Below, one piece after another: positions 34,385 to 45,330 of a stretch of 64,000 nucleotides of DNA (position 1 is its first letter; the number at the start of each line of letters is the position of its first letter). This stretch comes from Branchiostoma belcheri (Eukaryota; Chordata; Leptocardii; Amphioxiformes; Branchiostomatidae). The notes under the pieces were generated by a model. It did no database searches, was not told the origin of the DNA, and was given only the letters and a program-made list of their open reading frames with translations. The position numbers were made by a program, and so were the translations under genes. Location: NCBI RefSeq assembly GCF_001625305.1, contig NW_017802380.1, positions 812,987-876,986 on the forward strand, read 5' to 3'.

Positions 34385-35449
34385 TGCGTCATCTGTTGAG
34401 CTATCTTTGTTTTGACGACCGACGAAACAGAATCATAAAAGAGCTGTTTTACGTGCGAGTAGGAGATTAGGAGAATGAAAGAGTGTATGTAACGTTACAC
34501 AACAATAGAACCGTGAGTTGGCACTTTTCAGTCATCGTGCATCCATTTTTATTGCGTCGTTGGCAAGCAATTGTCTTCTGGCAACAAATGTCAATTGACA
34601 GTGATGAAGACACACATACACAGAAACACTACGTTACATATTAAAACACCCCCCACACACACACACGCACAGTCATATAACACTTTATTGTTGTGCATTA
34701 CACACAGAGAGAAGCTAACACTCATGATCAACACAGTGATCTATTACACTCTTTATGTAAGAGGCGGTTACAAAACATGTTACAAAACATGTTACCAAAC
34801 GACCGAATGTTGCAAAACCGTCGCCTTGATCAAGTGCTGACACAGCAACATCAGAAGGGTGACATATGGGCCGAGTCGTCTTTTGTCACAAAGTTTGTGT
34901 ACGACAGATGCTCCGTCGTCGCTGTGTGTGGTGTCACCTGGTGTCCATTATCTTCAGGTCTTTGTTTATGCCAGTTCTGTTGTAATTGCGTAAGCCGCTC
35001 GACGATTAGCAATCTACTAAGTGCCGAAGATTGGGTAGCAGATAACAGTGTTTTATGTCAGTGGTGTGGCGCTCGTCTCATCAAGTAGCTTGGTATCATG
35101 ATGACATTGTCGTCATACCTAGACACATGCACTACTATTAACTTTCTGTACGCTCCATTTCCCCACGACAAAGCCTAGCCCAGGAGTATGCACGGACATT
35201 TCCATGAAAGTCACCCACACTCACACGAACTCCATTGTTCCCTACGCACCCCTGCTTTGCAAACATACCACCGGCAACACAGAACAATCACCCCCACCTC
35301 ACCCCATGCCAGGATATTCCCTTGAGAAATTATGCTAATTTTTGACAGATTACTGAAATTTTTTTGTCACCACACAGGGCTGGGTGTTGTACAGTTTTAG
35401 CATACTTCAAAAGATGTCAAAGATACAGATCGCTAACGGCAAAAAAGGA
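34385..35449. other. No supported gene; possible minus-strand poly(A) site
   Basis: A 131-codon plus-strand frame (34693-35088) is Cys-rich at its end but matches no family I know. ACTTTATTGTTGTGCA at about 34681-34696 reads as AATAAA on the minus strand and could end a transcript, though no exon is recognised. Confidence 0.3.
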
Positions 35450-36001
35450 AGCGTTCGGCAGAAAGATTTGTTGAGAGAAGACAATGAACTGAACCGAAGT
35501 TCCTACCTGGCTGAAAGAAAAGATTCGGTGGGGCAAGGGGACTTTATGTTGGCCGCCTGTATCCATCGTTGACCCCACGGTGGCCAATGGATACAGTTGG
35601 CCAATATAAAGTCCCCTCGCCCCACTGAATCTGCTTGGAGATTATACTCTACTCTCTACTTGCTTCTTCGAACTTTCGAAGGTAATTCTATCTGGGTATC
35701 ACCTAGGGTCATCCCAGGACGCTGTTCTATTGTCTCTTCCCGTCGCTTTCATCAGAAAAATCTATTGAGAAAAGACAATGAACTGAACATGGCTGTAGCA
35801 ACTCTATTCTACTCGCTACTTTCTTCTTCGAACTTTCGAAGGTAATTCTATCTGGGCATCACCTGGGGTCATCCAAGGACGCTGTACTATTGTCTCCTCC
35901 CGTCGCTTTCATCAGAAAGATCTACATTTTCTGAGAACAGACAATGAACTGAACACCGGAGTTCCTACCTGACTGTAACAACTCTATACTCTACTCTACT
36001 C
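35450..36001. repeat. Tandem repeat array, about 165 bp unit, interrupted by transposons
   Basis: Marks ACAATGAACTGAAC (35480, 35776, 35941) and CTTCGAACTTTCGAAGGTAA (about 35667 and 35828) define units of about 163-165 bp. The array resumes at 38255-38400 after the Mutator-like element, and an A-like element (35523-35644) sits inside its first unit. Confidence 0.85.
35523..35644. mobile_element. A-related MITE, left terminus eroded
   Basis: GATTCGGTGGGGCAAGGGGA and GACTTTATGTTGGCC, with the inverse arm and terminus TGAATCTGCTTGGAGATTA. The first bases (TAATCTCCAAGCA) are lost on the left. Confidence 0.75.
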
Positions 36002-36438
36002 ATGGGCGATAGGCCACCGAGTTTTTGTTGAGATCGTTGTTACTTTATTCAAATTCATATACTTAGGTAACTGATCAACAAGTTCACTGTGCACTCCGTA
36101 CAAGATTCCCGAGAATCATACCCTGAACACATAACACCGTGAGGTCGGTCCGTTGAAAGATTCCCGAGAATCATACACTCAACACTTCACCGTCAGCTGA
36201 TCTCAGCTCGGTCCGTCAATGGTTGAGTTTGAAAATTCCCGAGAATCATACACTCAACACAACACACCGTGGACACAGTCCGTTGAAAGATTCCCGAGAA
36301 TTCTCCATACTCATACATATATAACACATACTGGGTACTTGGTCGGCTGAATCACACAATAAAAAGCACACTCATTACTTAGCTGTTACTTCCGAATCGG
36401 CGTTCTGATAGAGATAGATGGCGCAAAGGCCGACGGGA

Positions 36439-37173
36439 GTAGAGTCCATTCCGCGTCACCGAGTGGGTTTTTTCTCCATGTTTCTAAAACGTTTGAATTA
36501 TTTAGAAGAAAAGAATACCCCAGTAACAAAAGTTCTAAATTCTTCAAAAATTTGAAAATGAAAATTTGAATATATTTGAATTCATTTATATATTTCTGAA
36601 ACATTTTGAAAGTGACTGTACAAAGATCTCTTTATTTAGAATAAATTTGAACTACCCATGTGTTTCTTTCACTATTCGAAATATTTAGAACTATTTCAAA
36701 CAAATGACAAAATGGTAGATGTGGGTAATTGCCCCCATAAAAGTAGGTGCTAATCCTACTCTTCTGTATTCTTCTGTATATTTTTAGGTTTCACTGCTGG
36801 ACACTGGTGGCTCTTTTGTTGTAAGGCATCAATGCCTGACGCCCAGGCAGACTAGCCTGTACTTCACAGGGATGTGTGAATTACTTCCTTCCCATCCCAG
36901 TGACCTATTTACAAAATGTTAGAAATAATTCGAAATAATGGTAAAAAATGGTAGAGTGCTGTTAGAAATATTTAGAAACTATTGGAAATGTCATAATCCA
37001 CATCAGGAATATTTCAAACGTTTTAGAAAACCAGGGAATTATTTAGAATATTGACAAGATGTTCAAAATATTTCCAAATTATGAAATTTCTTACACAAAC
37101 AATTACAAAGAATTCAAAACATTTCTAAATGATGACAATAACAACCCACTCGGTGACGCGGAATTGACTCTAG
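36439..37173. mobile_element. Inner inverted-repeat element inside the 36002-38254 element
   Basis: TAGAGTCCATTCCGCGTCAC plus CGAGTGGGTT on the left, with the inverse AACCCACTCGGTGACGCGGA then ATTGACTCTA on the right. The interior is AT-rich and built of diverged short units like ATTTAGAA and ATTTCAAA. It may be a nested insertion or part of the host element. Confidence 0.6.
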
Positions 37174-37179
37174 AACTGG

Positions 37180-37860
37180 TTTCGCAGTTATTCGAACGCG
37201 TTCGCAAAACCGCTGCTCGACTCGATAGAACCCCAAGCCGGGGCTAGCGCAGGCTAGCGCTAGCGATGATAACTTCAAAAAGATGACAGGGTAGGAAACA
37301 CCTACCCGTGAACTGCGTTACCAACTGGGGTGGCAGCAAAAATGTGACTTAGAATCACGTTCGGTCCCTGCCTCCCCAGACTCAGAGGACAACGATATCG
37401 TACATCTAGAGATATTGGGCACAACTACACTTTCCAAATCTCGTGCCTGGGAGACATATGTAGACCTGAAAACATGTCGGTGGGGTTTGTGGACGTGTTT
37501 TGAGCATCCTGGCAGTACATTTACACATAAAATGTCGTATGATGTAGCCTTTCTGGCCGTCTCCATTTTAGAACCGCGCGGGAAATGTGGGCGCCTACCG
37601 TGCGTCTGATTGGCTAGCGGTGATGTCATTGTCTTACTGCTGGTAACGCAGTTCGCCGGAAATCGGACTTTACAAAATGCTTAATATCTTCTTTAAAATA
37701 TGGTATAGTAACCCAAGAAAGTTTACATGGCTACATAGTTACCCCTAAAGTATAGATAGTATCAAGACTTTATTTCCTTGTGGCATTTTGCAGAAAATAG
37801 GGTCTTTTGAAATGGCATTTCGCACCTAGTGTATACTAGTACTTAGTACCTAACCAAGCT
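37180..37860. other. Interior of the Mutator-like element, possible captured sequence
   Basis: Less AT-rich than its surroundings and unlike either arm. A 103-codon minus-strand frame (37318-37629) and a 64-codon plus-strand frame overlap; neither has a recognisable domain. It could be captured genomic DNA or an eroded internal region. Confidence 0.35.
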
Positions 37861-38254
37861 AAAGCGTTCGGAAGTCGCCGTTCGGCTCTCGGCAATCTTC
37901 GGTATATGTTCGTATGGTTCTTTGGAATCCACGTCAGGTTGGAGACCGAGTTTCACAGTGTGTGTTGAGTGTACGATTCTCGGGAATCTTTCAACGGGCC
38001 GAGTTCACGGTGTTTGTGTTCAGTGTATGATTCTCGTGAATCTTTCAACGGACCGAGCTCACGGTGTTTGTCAGAGTGTATGACTCAACGGATCATGTTC
38101 ATTCCTTATGTATTGTGATTGCAACGGACTGAGTGAGTACATAGTGTATGTTATAACATATGCAAAACAATCAAGTTGTAAAAAAAAAAGTTAGTTTTTA
38201 ATGGTTTACAAAACAACATAGTTTTCAACAAAAACTCGGTGGCCTAGCGCCTGT

Positions 38255-38400
38255 GCTCTACTCGCTACTTTCTCGCTACTTTCTTCTTGTTCTTCGAATT
38301 CGAACTTTCGAATGTAATTCTATGAATGTAATTCTATCTGGGCATCACCTAGGGTCATCCCAGGACGCTGTTCCATTGTCTCTTTATTTCCCGGGCCTGC
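38255..38400. repeat. Continuation of the 165 bp tandem array
   Basis: TCTACTCGCTACTTTC, CGAACTTTCGAATGTAATTC and TGGGCATCACCTAGGGTCAT match units at 35.6-35.9 kb in the same orientation. Confidence 0.85.
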
Positions 38401-38655
38401 ACGCGCCTGTGTTTGTACTAGTACACAGCCTGCTGTGACGCCGCCTTTGTCCTGCTAATTTCTCCCGTCATTTTCGTGTGGCTTCCCGCCAATTAGATAA
38501 CCTCGGTCGTCCGAGAGACTGGTAAAAACATAACGCAAACACGGTTACGATATTATTGCCAGAGTGTTTGCTAGGCATCACTGCAATGTTACATTGAAGG
38601 AATGGCTTTAGCCTTATAAATCCAAAAGAAGAAAGCTAAAAGTCTTATCACCTGT
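38401..38655. other. No gene recognised
   Basis: Nothing supportable. Confidence 0.3.
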
Positions 38656-39012
38656 TACCCTCTACCAGGCTTTGAAAGCGGATGAAAAGATTAGAATAGT
38701 AAATAGAATTAACGGAAAACATGTCAGGGGAGTTGGTCCCCTATCACTAGTATTAGTAATTGTTTTATTGCAAATTCATGTCCGAGGGCTAATTGCAGGT
38801 ACAGAAGAAACATTTGGTATAAAAACAGGCAATTGATACACAGAGAACTACTGATAACTCCTAAGAAACTACTGGTAAAAAAAACTACTGGGTTTGACAT
38901 CTGCCGCACTCGTACGTACTCCTTAGTGGACCAACTCCCCTGGCATGTTATCTATCTATTTAGTCAATTTCTACTCTTTCCAGCAGCCGCTCCCGAAGCC
39001 TGGTAGATGCTA
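38656..39012. mobile_element. C-family MITE carrying a G-repeat insertion
   Basis: TACCCTCTACCAGGC to CCGAAGCCTGGTAGATGCTA. Flanks ATCACCTGT (38647-38655) and ATCACCCGT (39013-39021) match at 8 of 9 bases. The middle is replaced by a G repeat (38757-38897), so the G repeat is younger. Confidence 0.88.
38757..38897 (-). repeat. G repeat inserted in a C element
   Basis: GTTTTATTGCAAATTCATGT through CATTTGGTATAAAAACAGGC to ACTACTGGGTTTGACATCTG. Minus-strand AATAAA at its end. Confidence 0.8.
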
Positions 39013-39449
39013 ATCACCCGTGCGAGTCTTACAACTTCTCAAGAAGCCCAGCCGCAGGGTTCTTGGACTTTCTCAGTAATCATAACGACAGGTTTTTAAT
39101 TGATGATGATACACTCCTGTCCGGACAGAAGGTCGTCATTGACGTCAAACGTTATAATTACGGCATAACCTCCGAGTTGATGAAATTTTACGATTGTTTT
39201 TGTAGTATTTCGTACGTCTTACTGGCAATGTGCGTTTGTTTTCACGTATATAACACGTCGTACCAACATCTGCTGTGAGATTTCCCAAAAGGTTTGACAT
39301 CTGTTTAGTGTCTTAAGATGTATAACGATTACCAACGGCCCTTCTTAGTAATCAGAACACCTTAATTACGAGCCTATTACCGCAAAAATGTCATCAGCGT
39401 TAACCTTAAGGGCAAACCCCCCTGTCCATACCTGCAGCGGTATGAGATC
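39013..39449. other. No gene recognised
   Basis: A 71-codon frame (39063-39278) has no recognisable domain. Part of the text (TTCTCAGTAATCATAACGAC) resembles 39850-39880, suggesting an old local duplication around the next MITE. Confidence 0.35.
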
Positions 39450-39815
39450 TGAGCCTCTACCAGGCTTCGGGAGGCGACTGCAAAGAGTAGAAATCGGCCA
39501 AATAGAGAGAGATAACGTGCCAGGTGGTTGGTCTACTCTCCAAGCAGAGGTTGATAGTGGAAGATCGTTTGCATTTGCCTTTTTGTCGCTACCACCACCA
39601 ACTTGGGTGGGGAAATTGTTACAGACTGGCCAATTTGATACTGTCTTACCCCCACCAAAAGATCTGCTTGGAGATTAGGGTTGGTCCACTATAGAGTACA
39701 TTTTGCCGCACCCATGTACACTCGAGCGGACCAACTCCCCTGGCATGTTATCTCTCTCTACTTGGCCAATTTCTTCTACTCTTTGCAGCCGCCTCCCGAA
39801 GCCTGGTAGAGGCTA
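39450..39815. mobile_element. C-family MITE carrying an AB insertion
   Basis: GAGCCTCTACCAGGCTTCGG to CGAAGCCTGGTAGAGGCTA. The left arm is interrupted at GGTTGGTC by the AB element and resumes with GGGTTGGTCCACTATAGAG. The outer flanks TGAGATCTG and TCAGACCTG match at 7 of 9 bases, the first overlapping the eroded left end. Confidence 0.88.
39534..39677. mobile_element. AB chimeric MITE nested in a C element
   Basis: TACTCTCCAAGCAGAGGTTG to AGATCTGCTTGGAGATTA, with TTTTTGTCGCTACCACCACC inside. Flanking 9-mers TGGTTGGTC and GGGTTGGTC show an 8 of 9 target duplication made from C-element sequence. Confidence 0.95.
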
Positions 39816-40477
39816 TCAGACCTGAGTACACCTGCAAAGGAGTCTTTCTCAGTAACCGTGATAACCGGTTTTTAATTGGCGGGGCTACACCTGTCACAAA
39901 TCGGGGTCGTCCACCTTTTGTTAGTTTTCTCAACGATACCGATTGTAAGAATTACTTAAGATATCCCGAATCGCGAAACAAAACAACATACAGTAGCTGC
40001 GACATATGCACCTTTCACATTACGACTTGGTAAGGAATTAAAGAGTGTTAAGTAAGGTTATAAGATAGCTTCAGGCACTGAGACTACTACTACTACTAAT
40101 ACTAATACTTACCTACTTTTCTTTTATCTCTAAGCAGATACAGGGGCAGATCGTAACGTTCTATCACTGTCAAATTTTTGACAGTGCGGGGCGTGAGAAG
40201 CGCTACGATCTTTCTTCCTGATCCTAGTGATAAATATCCTTGGATATAACATTTTTCAAGTAGTAGTCCTTTGTCACAAAGGAAAAGACTTTATTCCTTC
40301 AGGCGATCACGTTTCTTCCGATCACGTTTTTTCTTCCTTTTCTTTTTGAAAAGTAGGTCGTATTAAGAACTCATTATTCTCTCTTGTCAATCACAAACGA
40401 CAAAAGAATTACGAGCTCTCCCTTTCCGGGTAACCCTCTGCCTACATCGCCTTAAGGTAACAGAAATCCCGTACATC
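39816..40477. other. No gene; one hairpin
   Basis: A perfect inverted repeat CACTGTCAAATTTTTGACAG plus TG lies at 40167-40188 inside a wider imperfect stem (GATCGTAACG and CGCTACGATC). ATCTCTAAGCAGATAC at about 40127 is A-like. Confidence 0.4.
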
Positions 40478-40498
40478 TGTCAAAAAAGACCAAAGTCC

Positions 40499-40690
40499 TA
40501 GCCTCCATATGCATAGCATGCCAAAAACTGGGGTTTTGGGGGTCTTCAGGGTCTTTGGGATCTTTTATGTGCTATTTTCTGATTGCATGTAGACAACATA
40601 GCCGGACTGGTTGAATTTAGAACTGGGCTAATCAGAAAACAGCCGAAGACCACCAAACCCCCCAGTTCTATAAGCCAGCTACGGAGGCTA
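40499..40690. mobile_element. F-family MITE with a 21 bp target duplication
   Basis: TAGCCTCCATATGCATAGCA to GCCAGCTACGGAGGCTA. The flanks hold a perfect 21 bp direct repeat (40478-40498 and 40691-40711) beginning TGTCAAAAAAGACC and directly touching both termini. Other F copies have 9 bp. Confidence 0.96.
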
Positions 40691-40711
40691 TGTCAAAAAA
40701 GACCAAAGTCC

Positions 40712-41536
40712 CCTGTGCACCGAAATGCATGCACAGCCCTCACCGTGTGTCGACATCAGCTGACCTAACCCTACTGTGGTTCAGACAGGCGGGAAATGCG
40801 CCTGTCGTCTGACGGTGACCTTGCCAATTTTCGAACGATTAAAGGTCACGGCGATACAAGAGGATTAAGCCCGCGAAACGGGATCAGGCAGATGTCAGCT
40901 CCGAAAATCAACTTGAGCTGAAATCGAGCGAGAAATCCGGTTGAGTGACAGGCATATGGCAGGAGGATTTCTGTGCCACTCGCACGACCGACCTGGTTGC
41001 CTTAGCAACGGCTAACCAAGGCTGATCCTACCGAAAGTTCGTGCAGATAGGATTTCAGTTGTGCTGAGGAGAAAGTTCCTCTACGTTAGCCGTATATTGA
41101 GCTGCTTAGTGCTGTATTTGAGACTAAAGCCTGAAAAGATCACGCATTAATTCAGTAAAGCATATTAGGACGAGATCTTTACGGGACGCTAATACTAGTA
41201 TTAAGAGCATTAACTTCCGCCTACCGCCTCTGTCTGTCTATTTGTTTTGGCCTCTGTACTTTCCCAGAAACCGATTTAAGTTTCGGTTTCCTCAAGTCAA
41301 GAGCGGTACCACTACCAGGTCTTTGGGCGACTGTGAAACCACGTCACGGATTCGATACTGATTCTTGTGTTGACTGGTTTCACTTTCACTGCTTGTATTC
41401 AAATGTACCTTTTCGAATGCTCGAGGATGTTGGTCATCGCTACTACACTGGACACCCCTGAAAAAGTACATGTGATAAAAGTTAAAGTCGTTTTCAAGTG
41501 CACAGGGTGTATTCGAACACGGAGTTGCCTCGCTAC
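40712..41536. other. No gene recognised
   Basis: Nothing supportable. Confidence 0.35.
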
Positions 41537-41765
41537 AGTTATGTTCATACATCTACAAGTGTCTTAAGAAGCGAGAAGAAGCTGAACCTGTACTTTGTAG
41601 TTGAAATAGTAGGTAGTAGTATGACTTAGTAGTCTATAGTACACATTAGTATGTATACTTAGATATCTCCCTAAATTTTGTAGTGACCTGTTCTCCCCAA
41701 ATTTAATACATGACCTGTACTTAGCTTGTAAGGCGACCATAAATGTACAATAAAGGTCTTTTTTC
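41537..41765 (+). mobile_element. Non-LTR retrotransposon 3' end
   Basis: GTGTCTTAAGAAGCGAGAAG then AAGCTGAACCTGTAC, and at the end GACCTGTACTTAGCTTGTAA with ACAATAAAGGTC. Same layout as 6550-6713. The clade is not determined. Confidence 0.5.
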
Positions 41766-42154
41766 TCTTCTCTCTAAATTAATGGCCAGGTGGCTTCCGA
41801 ACTATCAAGTAATAGATCTTGACAAATCGTCCTCCCCTCTCCTTGGCCCTAGCTACAGCTGTCGTGAAAGCCGAGAGGCGTACAGTAGGTCGGTAGAGTG
41901 ATCCTCTGCCTGTTGTAGTTTGACGGACGGCCCGTGTTAATGGACCGAGCCACGCGCTCTTAGCTAAACCGGGTCTGAAAGTACCTGCATATCCGAGGCA
42001 CTGACGGGTAGACTGAGTTCTCATGCCCTGCTGTTGACACTGCGAACCGAGGATAGGGGTACAGAACACACTGGCACTATTTTAAACGGTCTGTGCCTAG
42101 ATGCCAACGTTGCCAAGTGTGATACGAAAAAAAGCACCAACGTCACTTTGGCGT
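41766..42154. other. No gene recognised
   Basis: A 96-codon minus frame (41779-42069) lacks recognisable features. Confidence 0.35.
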
Positions 42155-42447
42155 AACGCTTAGAAATGATTTACTTTAAGATTATATTTAGAAACTTCAT
42201 GTCTGTGTTCTTATGTCTCCCTTGTCTGTATGTCACTCTTAATTTTGGTGCACCGTCTGGTTTCAACTGGAGTTGATTTGAGACTAATATTAGCAATATA
42301 ACGCTTAGAAATGATTTACTTGAAAATTATATTTAGAAACTTTAAGTTTGTGTTCTTATGTCTCCCTTCACTTGTCTGCATATCACTCTTAATTTGTACT
42401 GTCTGGTTTCAACTGGAGTTGATTATTTGAGACTAATATTAGCAAGT
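42155..42447. repeat. Two-unit tandem duplication, unit about 145 bp
   Basis: AACGCTTAGAAATGATTTAC starts both units (42155 and 42300). Each ends with GGTTTCAACTGGAGTTGAT and GAGACTAATATTAGCAA. Confidence 0.95.
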
Positions 42448-42754
42448 GTAGGGTGCAAGTGCAGACGGCTGACACATGCATATGCTGCCCATATGTCGCC
42501 ACACATTATCACGATCAGCTAGTGCGTGTGTTACGCGACGCAACAAATGTATAGTACGTCTCTCTGCAGCTGATGACCCATATTTAACTTTGCAGCAGTT
42601 TCTATACTTAGAGCTGCTAAGAGGATGGATGGATTCTCCGCACACTTGCGCGGGAAGATCCCGAGAGGTTTGCGCCGCACGCGTCGACCCTCAAAAGGCT
42701 TGTCGTTTCAGCTGTCTTTTGTCATGCCAACGCAAGAAGGAACAGGCTCGGAGG

Positions 42755-43114
42755 TAGCCTCCGTAGCAGGCTTATATTATAGAATTGGAGGTTTGGTTAG
42801 TTCCCAACAGACTTCTTTTGCGGGCTGAATAAATTGTAGAAATCGGCCTAAAAAGGTTACTAATTGGCAAGAGAAGGTAGCCGGTCAGAGAAGCTCCATT
42901 TTGCCCTTTTTAGGCCGATTTCTACGATTTATTCTGCCCGCAAAAGAAGTCTGGTGGAGACTAGGGTTTGGTGGTCTTCGGCTGTTTTCTGATCAGCCAA
43001 AAACGGGGGTAATTCAACCAGGCCGGCTATATTGTCTATATGCAATCAGAAAATAGCACATAAAAGATCCCGAAGACCCCAAAAACCCCAGTTTTTGGTA
43101 TGCTATGGAGGCTA
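42755..43114. mobile_element. F-family MITE carrying a D insertion
   Basis: TAGCCTCCGTAGCAGGCTTA to GGTATGCTATGGAGGCTA inside a perfect 9 bp duplication GCTCGGAGG (42746-42754 and 43115-43123). A D element splits the GGTTTGGTGG block. Confidence 0.96.
42798..42963. mobile_element. D-family MITE nested in an F element
   Basis: TAGTTCCCAACAGACTTCTT to AAGAAGTCTGGTGGAGACTA with TAGAAATCGGCCTAAAAAG and its inverse. Flanks AGGTTTGGT and GGGTTTGGT are an 8 of 9 duplication of F sequence. Confidence 0.95.
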
Positions 43115-43123
43115 GCTCGGAGG

Positions 43124-43498
43124 TAGACCCTGGCGGGTCCCGTCTTACATCTGTCACTGTCTATTTATCCAAGATCGCCGCGCACAAAAGGCGCTTTGGG
43201 AGCTCTCCTAGGGGTAGAAAACCACGGACTGCTTCCGGAGAACAAGGGCCTTCAGTCCGCGGGGTCGAAATTAGACGATTAAGACAAGCCCTGCACCTGC
43301 TCAGCAGCCAATTTCATGGATGGTTTTTCGGGGGGATTAGATTAGCCGGACAACGGGCCCGCACGTGGCGGCTGCAAAATGACACCCCTTTTCATTTTCC
43401 ATATACAAACGGTGCCCTTTGTCTGCCCCCCTGATTCACTAAGTGTTTCTGGGCACGGAAATGTTCTTGTCTCTTTTTTTTCTGAGGGAGGGCGAGGG
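43124..43498. other. No gene recognised
   Basis: GC-richer unique sequence; a 109-codon plus-strand frame (43105-43434) has no recognisable domain. Confidence 0.35.
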
Positions 43499-43656
43499 TA
43501 ATCTCCAAGCTGCAAGCAGATCTTTTGGTGGGGGTAAGACAGTATCAAATTGGCCAGTCTGAAACCATCCCCCCCCCCAAAAAAAAAGGTAGCCACAAAA
43601 AGGGCTATATATAAAAAGCAAACAATCTTCCACCATCAACCTCTGCTTGGAGAGTA
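43499..43656. mobile_element. AB chimeric MITE, reverse orientation
   Basis: TAATCTCCAAGCTGCAAGCA (with a short internal duplication of the terminus) to AACCTCTGCTTGGAGAGTA. A perfect 9 bp target duplication GGGCGAGGG lies at 43490-43498 and 43657-43665. Confidence 0.96.
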
Positions 43657-43665
43657 GGGCGAGGG

Positions 43666-44840
43666 ATGGTATTTTCATTATTGAATGTATAACGACCTTA
43701 ATTGTACATTTTTGTCACACCGGGCTAAGTACATGTCACAACAAAACATGTTGAACAAATACAGTTAACAGATGGAAAATGAAACTATTGTCATTATATA
43801 TATTCAACTTCTCCTAGGTTTTCAAGCTATTACAGAAATAAAACAGACATGTTTATTGAACATGTCATGTATGTGCATTTTAAACACTGTTGATTGTCTC
43901 TTCTTCACAAAATAATTGTGCAAATTTCTTCCTTGCAATCACCACCACTAGCACTGAAGCCGCATTTGCTTGCAGAAATCGCTTGCTCGCTAGCTGTGTG
44001 CAAATGCAACTCAAGCTGCGTCGATTAAACAGTTGCACATTGCATCAGCACTTGTGTCTGGCACTGCCAGGTCCAGGGGTTAGCAAAACGAGAGTCGGTT
44101 GCCAGTAGACGCCGTACTAGACAGAGGGTCTGCAAATTCCAGGTACCGGACAACTGCTGCGTTCTGCCCCTGGTCTGAACGCCTGGTTCTTTTGGATCAC
44201 GGCCAAGCGAAAGGGGACTCCAAAGAGGCGTAAATTCTTGTTCTGGGATTTCAGAAATCATGATAGACGAGGACAGTCTGCGTATCGAGTCGGAGATATT
44301 TGAGAGTAAGTTTCGTAACACTGCACCTCTCGTTGCAGGGCCAGCAAGAAAGAACTTTCCATTTTTAATCTTTGTTTTATTTACACAAGAATCGATAAAC
44401 TCTTGACCAAACACTCTATAAAATTTCATGGCGTTCTAGACAGTCAAAATTGGAATATTCACATACTAGTATGTTTTATACGGGCGGATGTTACACAGGC
44501 TCTTTGCATATCGTTTCGCGCACAATTACAGACCGATTTAATCGACCGGGAGGTCGACTACCGGTTCGGTCACCCGCAAGTAACGTGTCTGACTTTTAGG
44601 CTAATAACTTCAGAGTCAACTACCTCCGACTGCGCTCTCGTGACGCAAAGTTTAACTCATCAACCCGTGATATCAATGAATGGCGTATAAGTTTTACCTA
44701 CAAATAATCGCATGGTTGTAGGACACCACTAGTATCCATTGATACTAGTAGTATGACCATGGAGGTAGTAGAATGGTATGACGGATGAAGATTACATAAT
44801 ATATGTGACTATTTGACATTCTAGCAACATTTTAAGTCTC
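43666..44840. other. No gene recognised; start of the MITE-poor region
   Basis: Unique-looking. A 134-codon minus-strand frame (44025-44429) has no recognisable domain. Confidence 0.35.
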
Positions 44841-45330
44841 TATCTCAAGCAGGTCTCTTAAGTTAGCGTCGTGTTCTGTATTATACAATGTATTGTTGTT
44901 CTTCATCATCATCATCATTACCTGATATCGCAGGTATCTTGTGATCATCCCGTGATCGAATGGCCCAAGGACACTGCCCCCCCCCTTGAGAACTGTCCTG
45001 TATCTCAAGCAGGTCTTGTAAGTAAGCGTCGTGTTCTGTATTACTAGTACATGTATATTGTTCATCATCATCTGCCCTGAAATCGCAGGTATCTCGTGAG
45101 CATCTCGTGATCGAATGGCCCAAGGACACACCGCCCCCCCCCCTTCAGAACTGTCCTGTATCTCAAGCAAGTTGGCGTCGTGTCCTGTATTCCTAGTATA
45201 TTGTTCTTCTTCTTTTTCATCATCATCATCTACCCTGATTTCGCAGGTATCTCGTGGTCATCCCGTGATCGAATTGCCCAAGGACACGCCCCCCCCTCCC
45301 CCCACCACACACACCCGCCCCTTCAAAACC
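44841..45330. repeat. Three-unit tandem repeat, unit about 158-160 bp
   Basis: TATCTCAAGC starts units at 44841, 45001 and about 45157. Each contains CATCATCATC runs, TCGCAGGTATCT, GTGATCGAATGGCCCAAGGA (ATTGCCC in unit 3) and a poly-C run. Confidence 0.93.

Larger units (their letters stand above)
36002..38254. mobile_element. Mutator-like element with long tandem-repeat inverted arms, 2.25 kb
   Basis: Ends ATGGGCGATAGGCCACCGAG and CTCGGTGGCCTAGCGCCTGT are inverted copies, continuing as GTTTTTGTTGA and its inverse. Flanks ACTCTACTC (35993-36001) and GCTCTACTC (38255-38263) are a 9 bp target duplication with one mismatch. The outer 250-350 bp of each arm is an array of units around GATTCCCGAGAATCATACAC (inverse on the right: GATTCTCGGGAATC). 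Long arms plus a 9 bp site fit Mutator-like or Foldback elements. No transposase frame is visible. Confidence 0.7.

Noticed and set aside
34693..35088. 131-codon plus-strand frame with a Cys-rich end
   Set aside because: No family recognised, no splice or promoter support, and nearby text suggests a minus-strand poly(A) site instead.
44841..45330. CATCATCATC-rich units considered as His/Asp-rich coding repeats
   Set aside because: The frames change between units and poly-C runs interrupt them.
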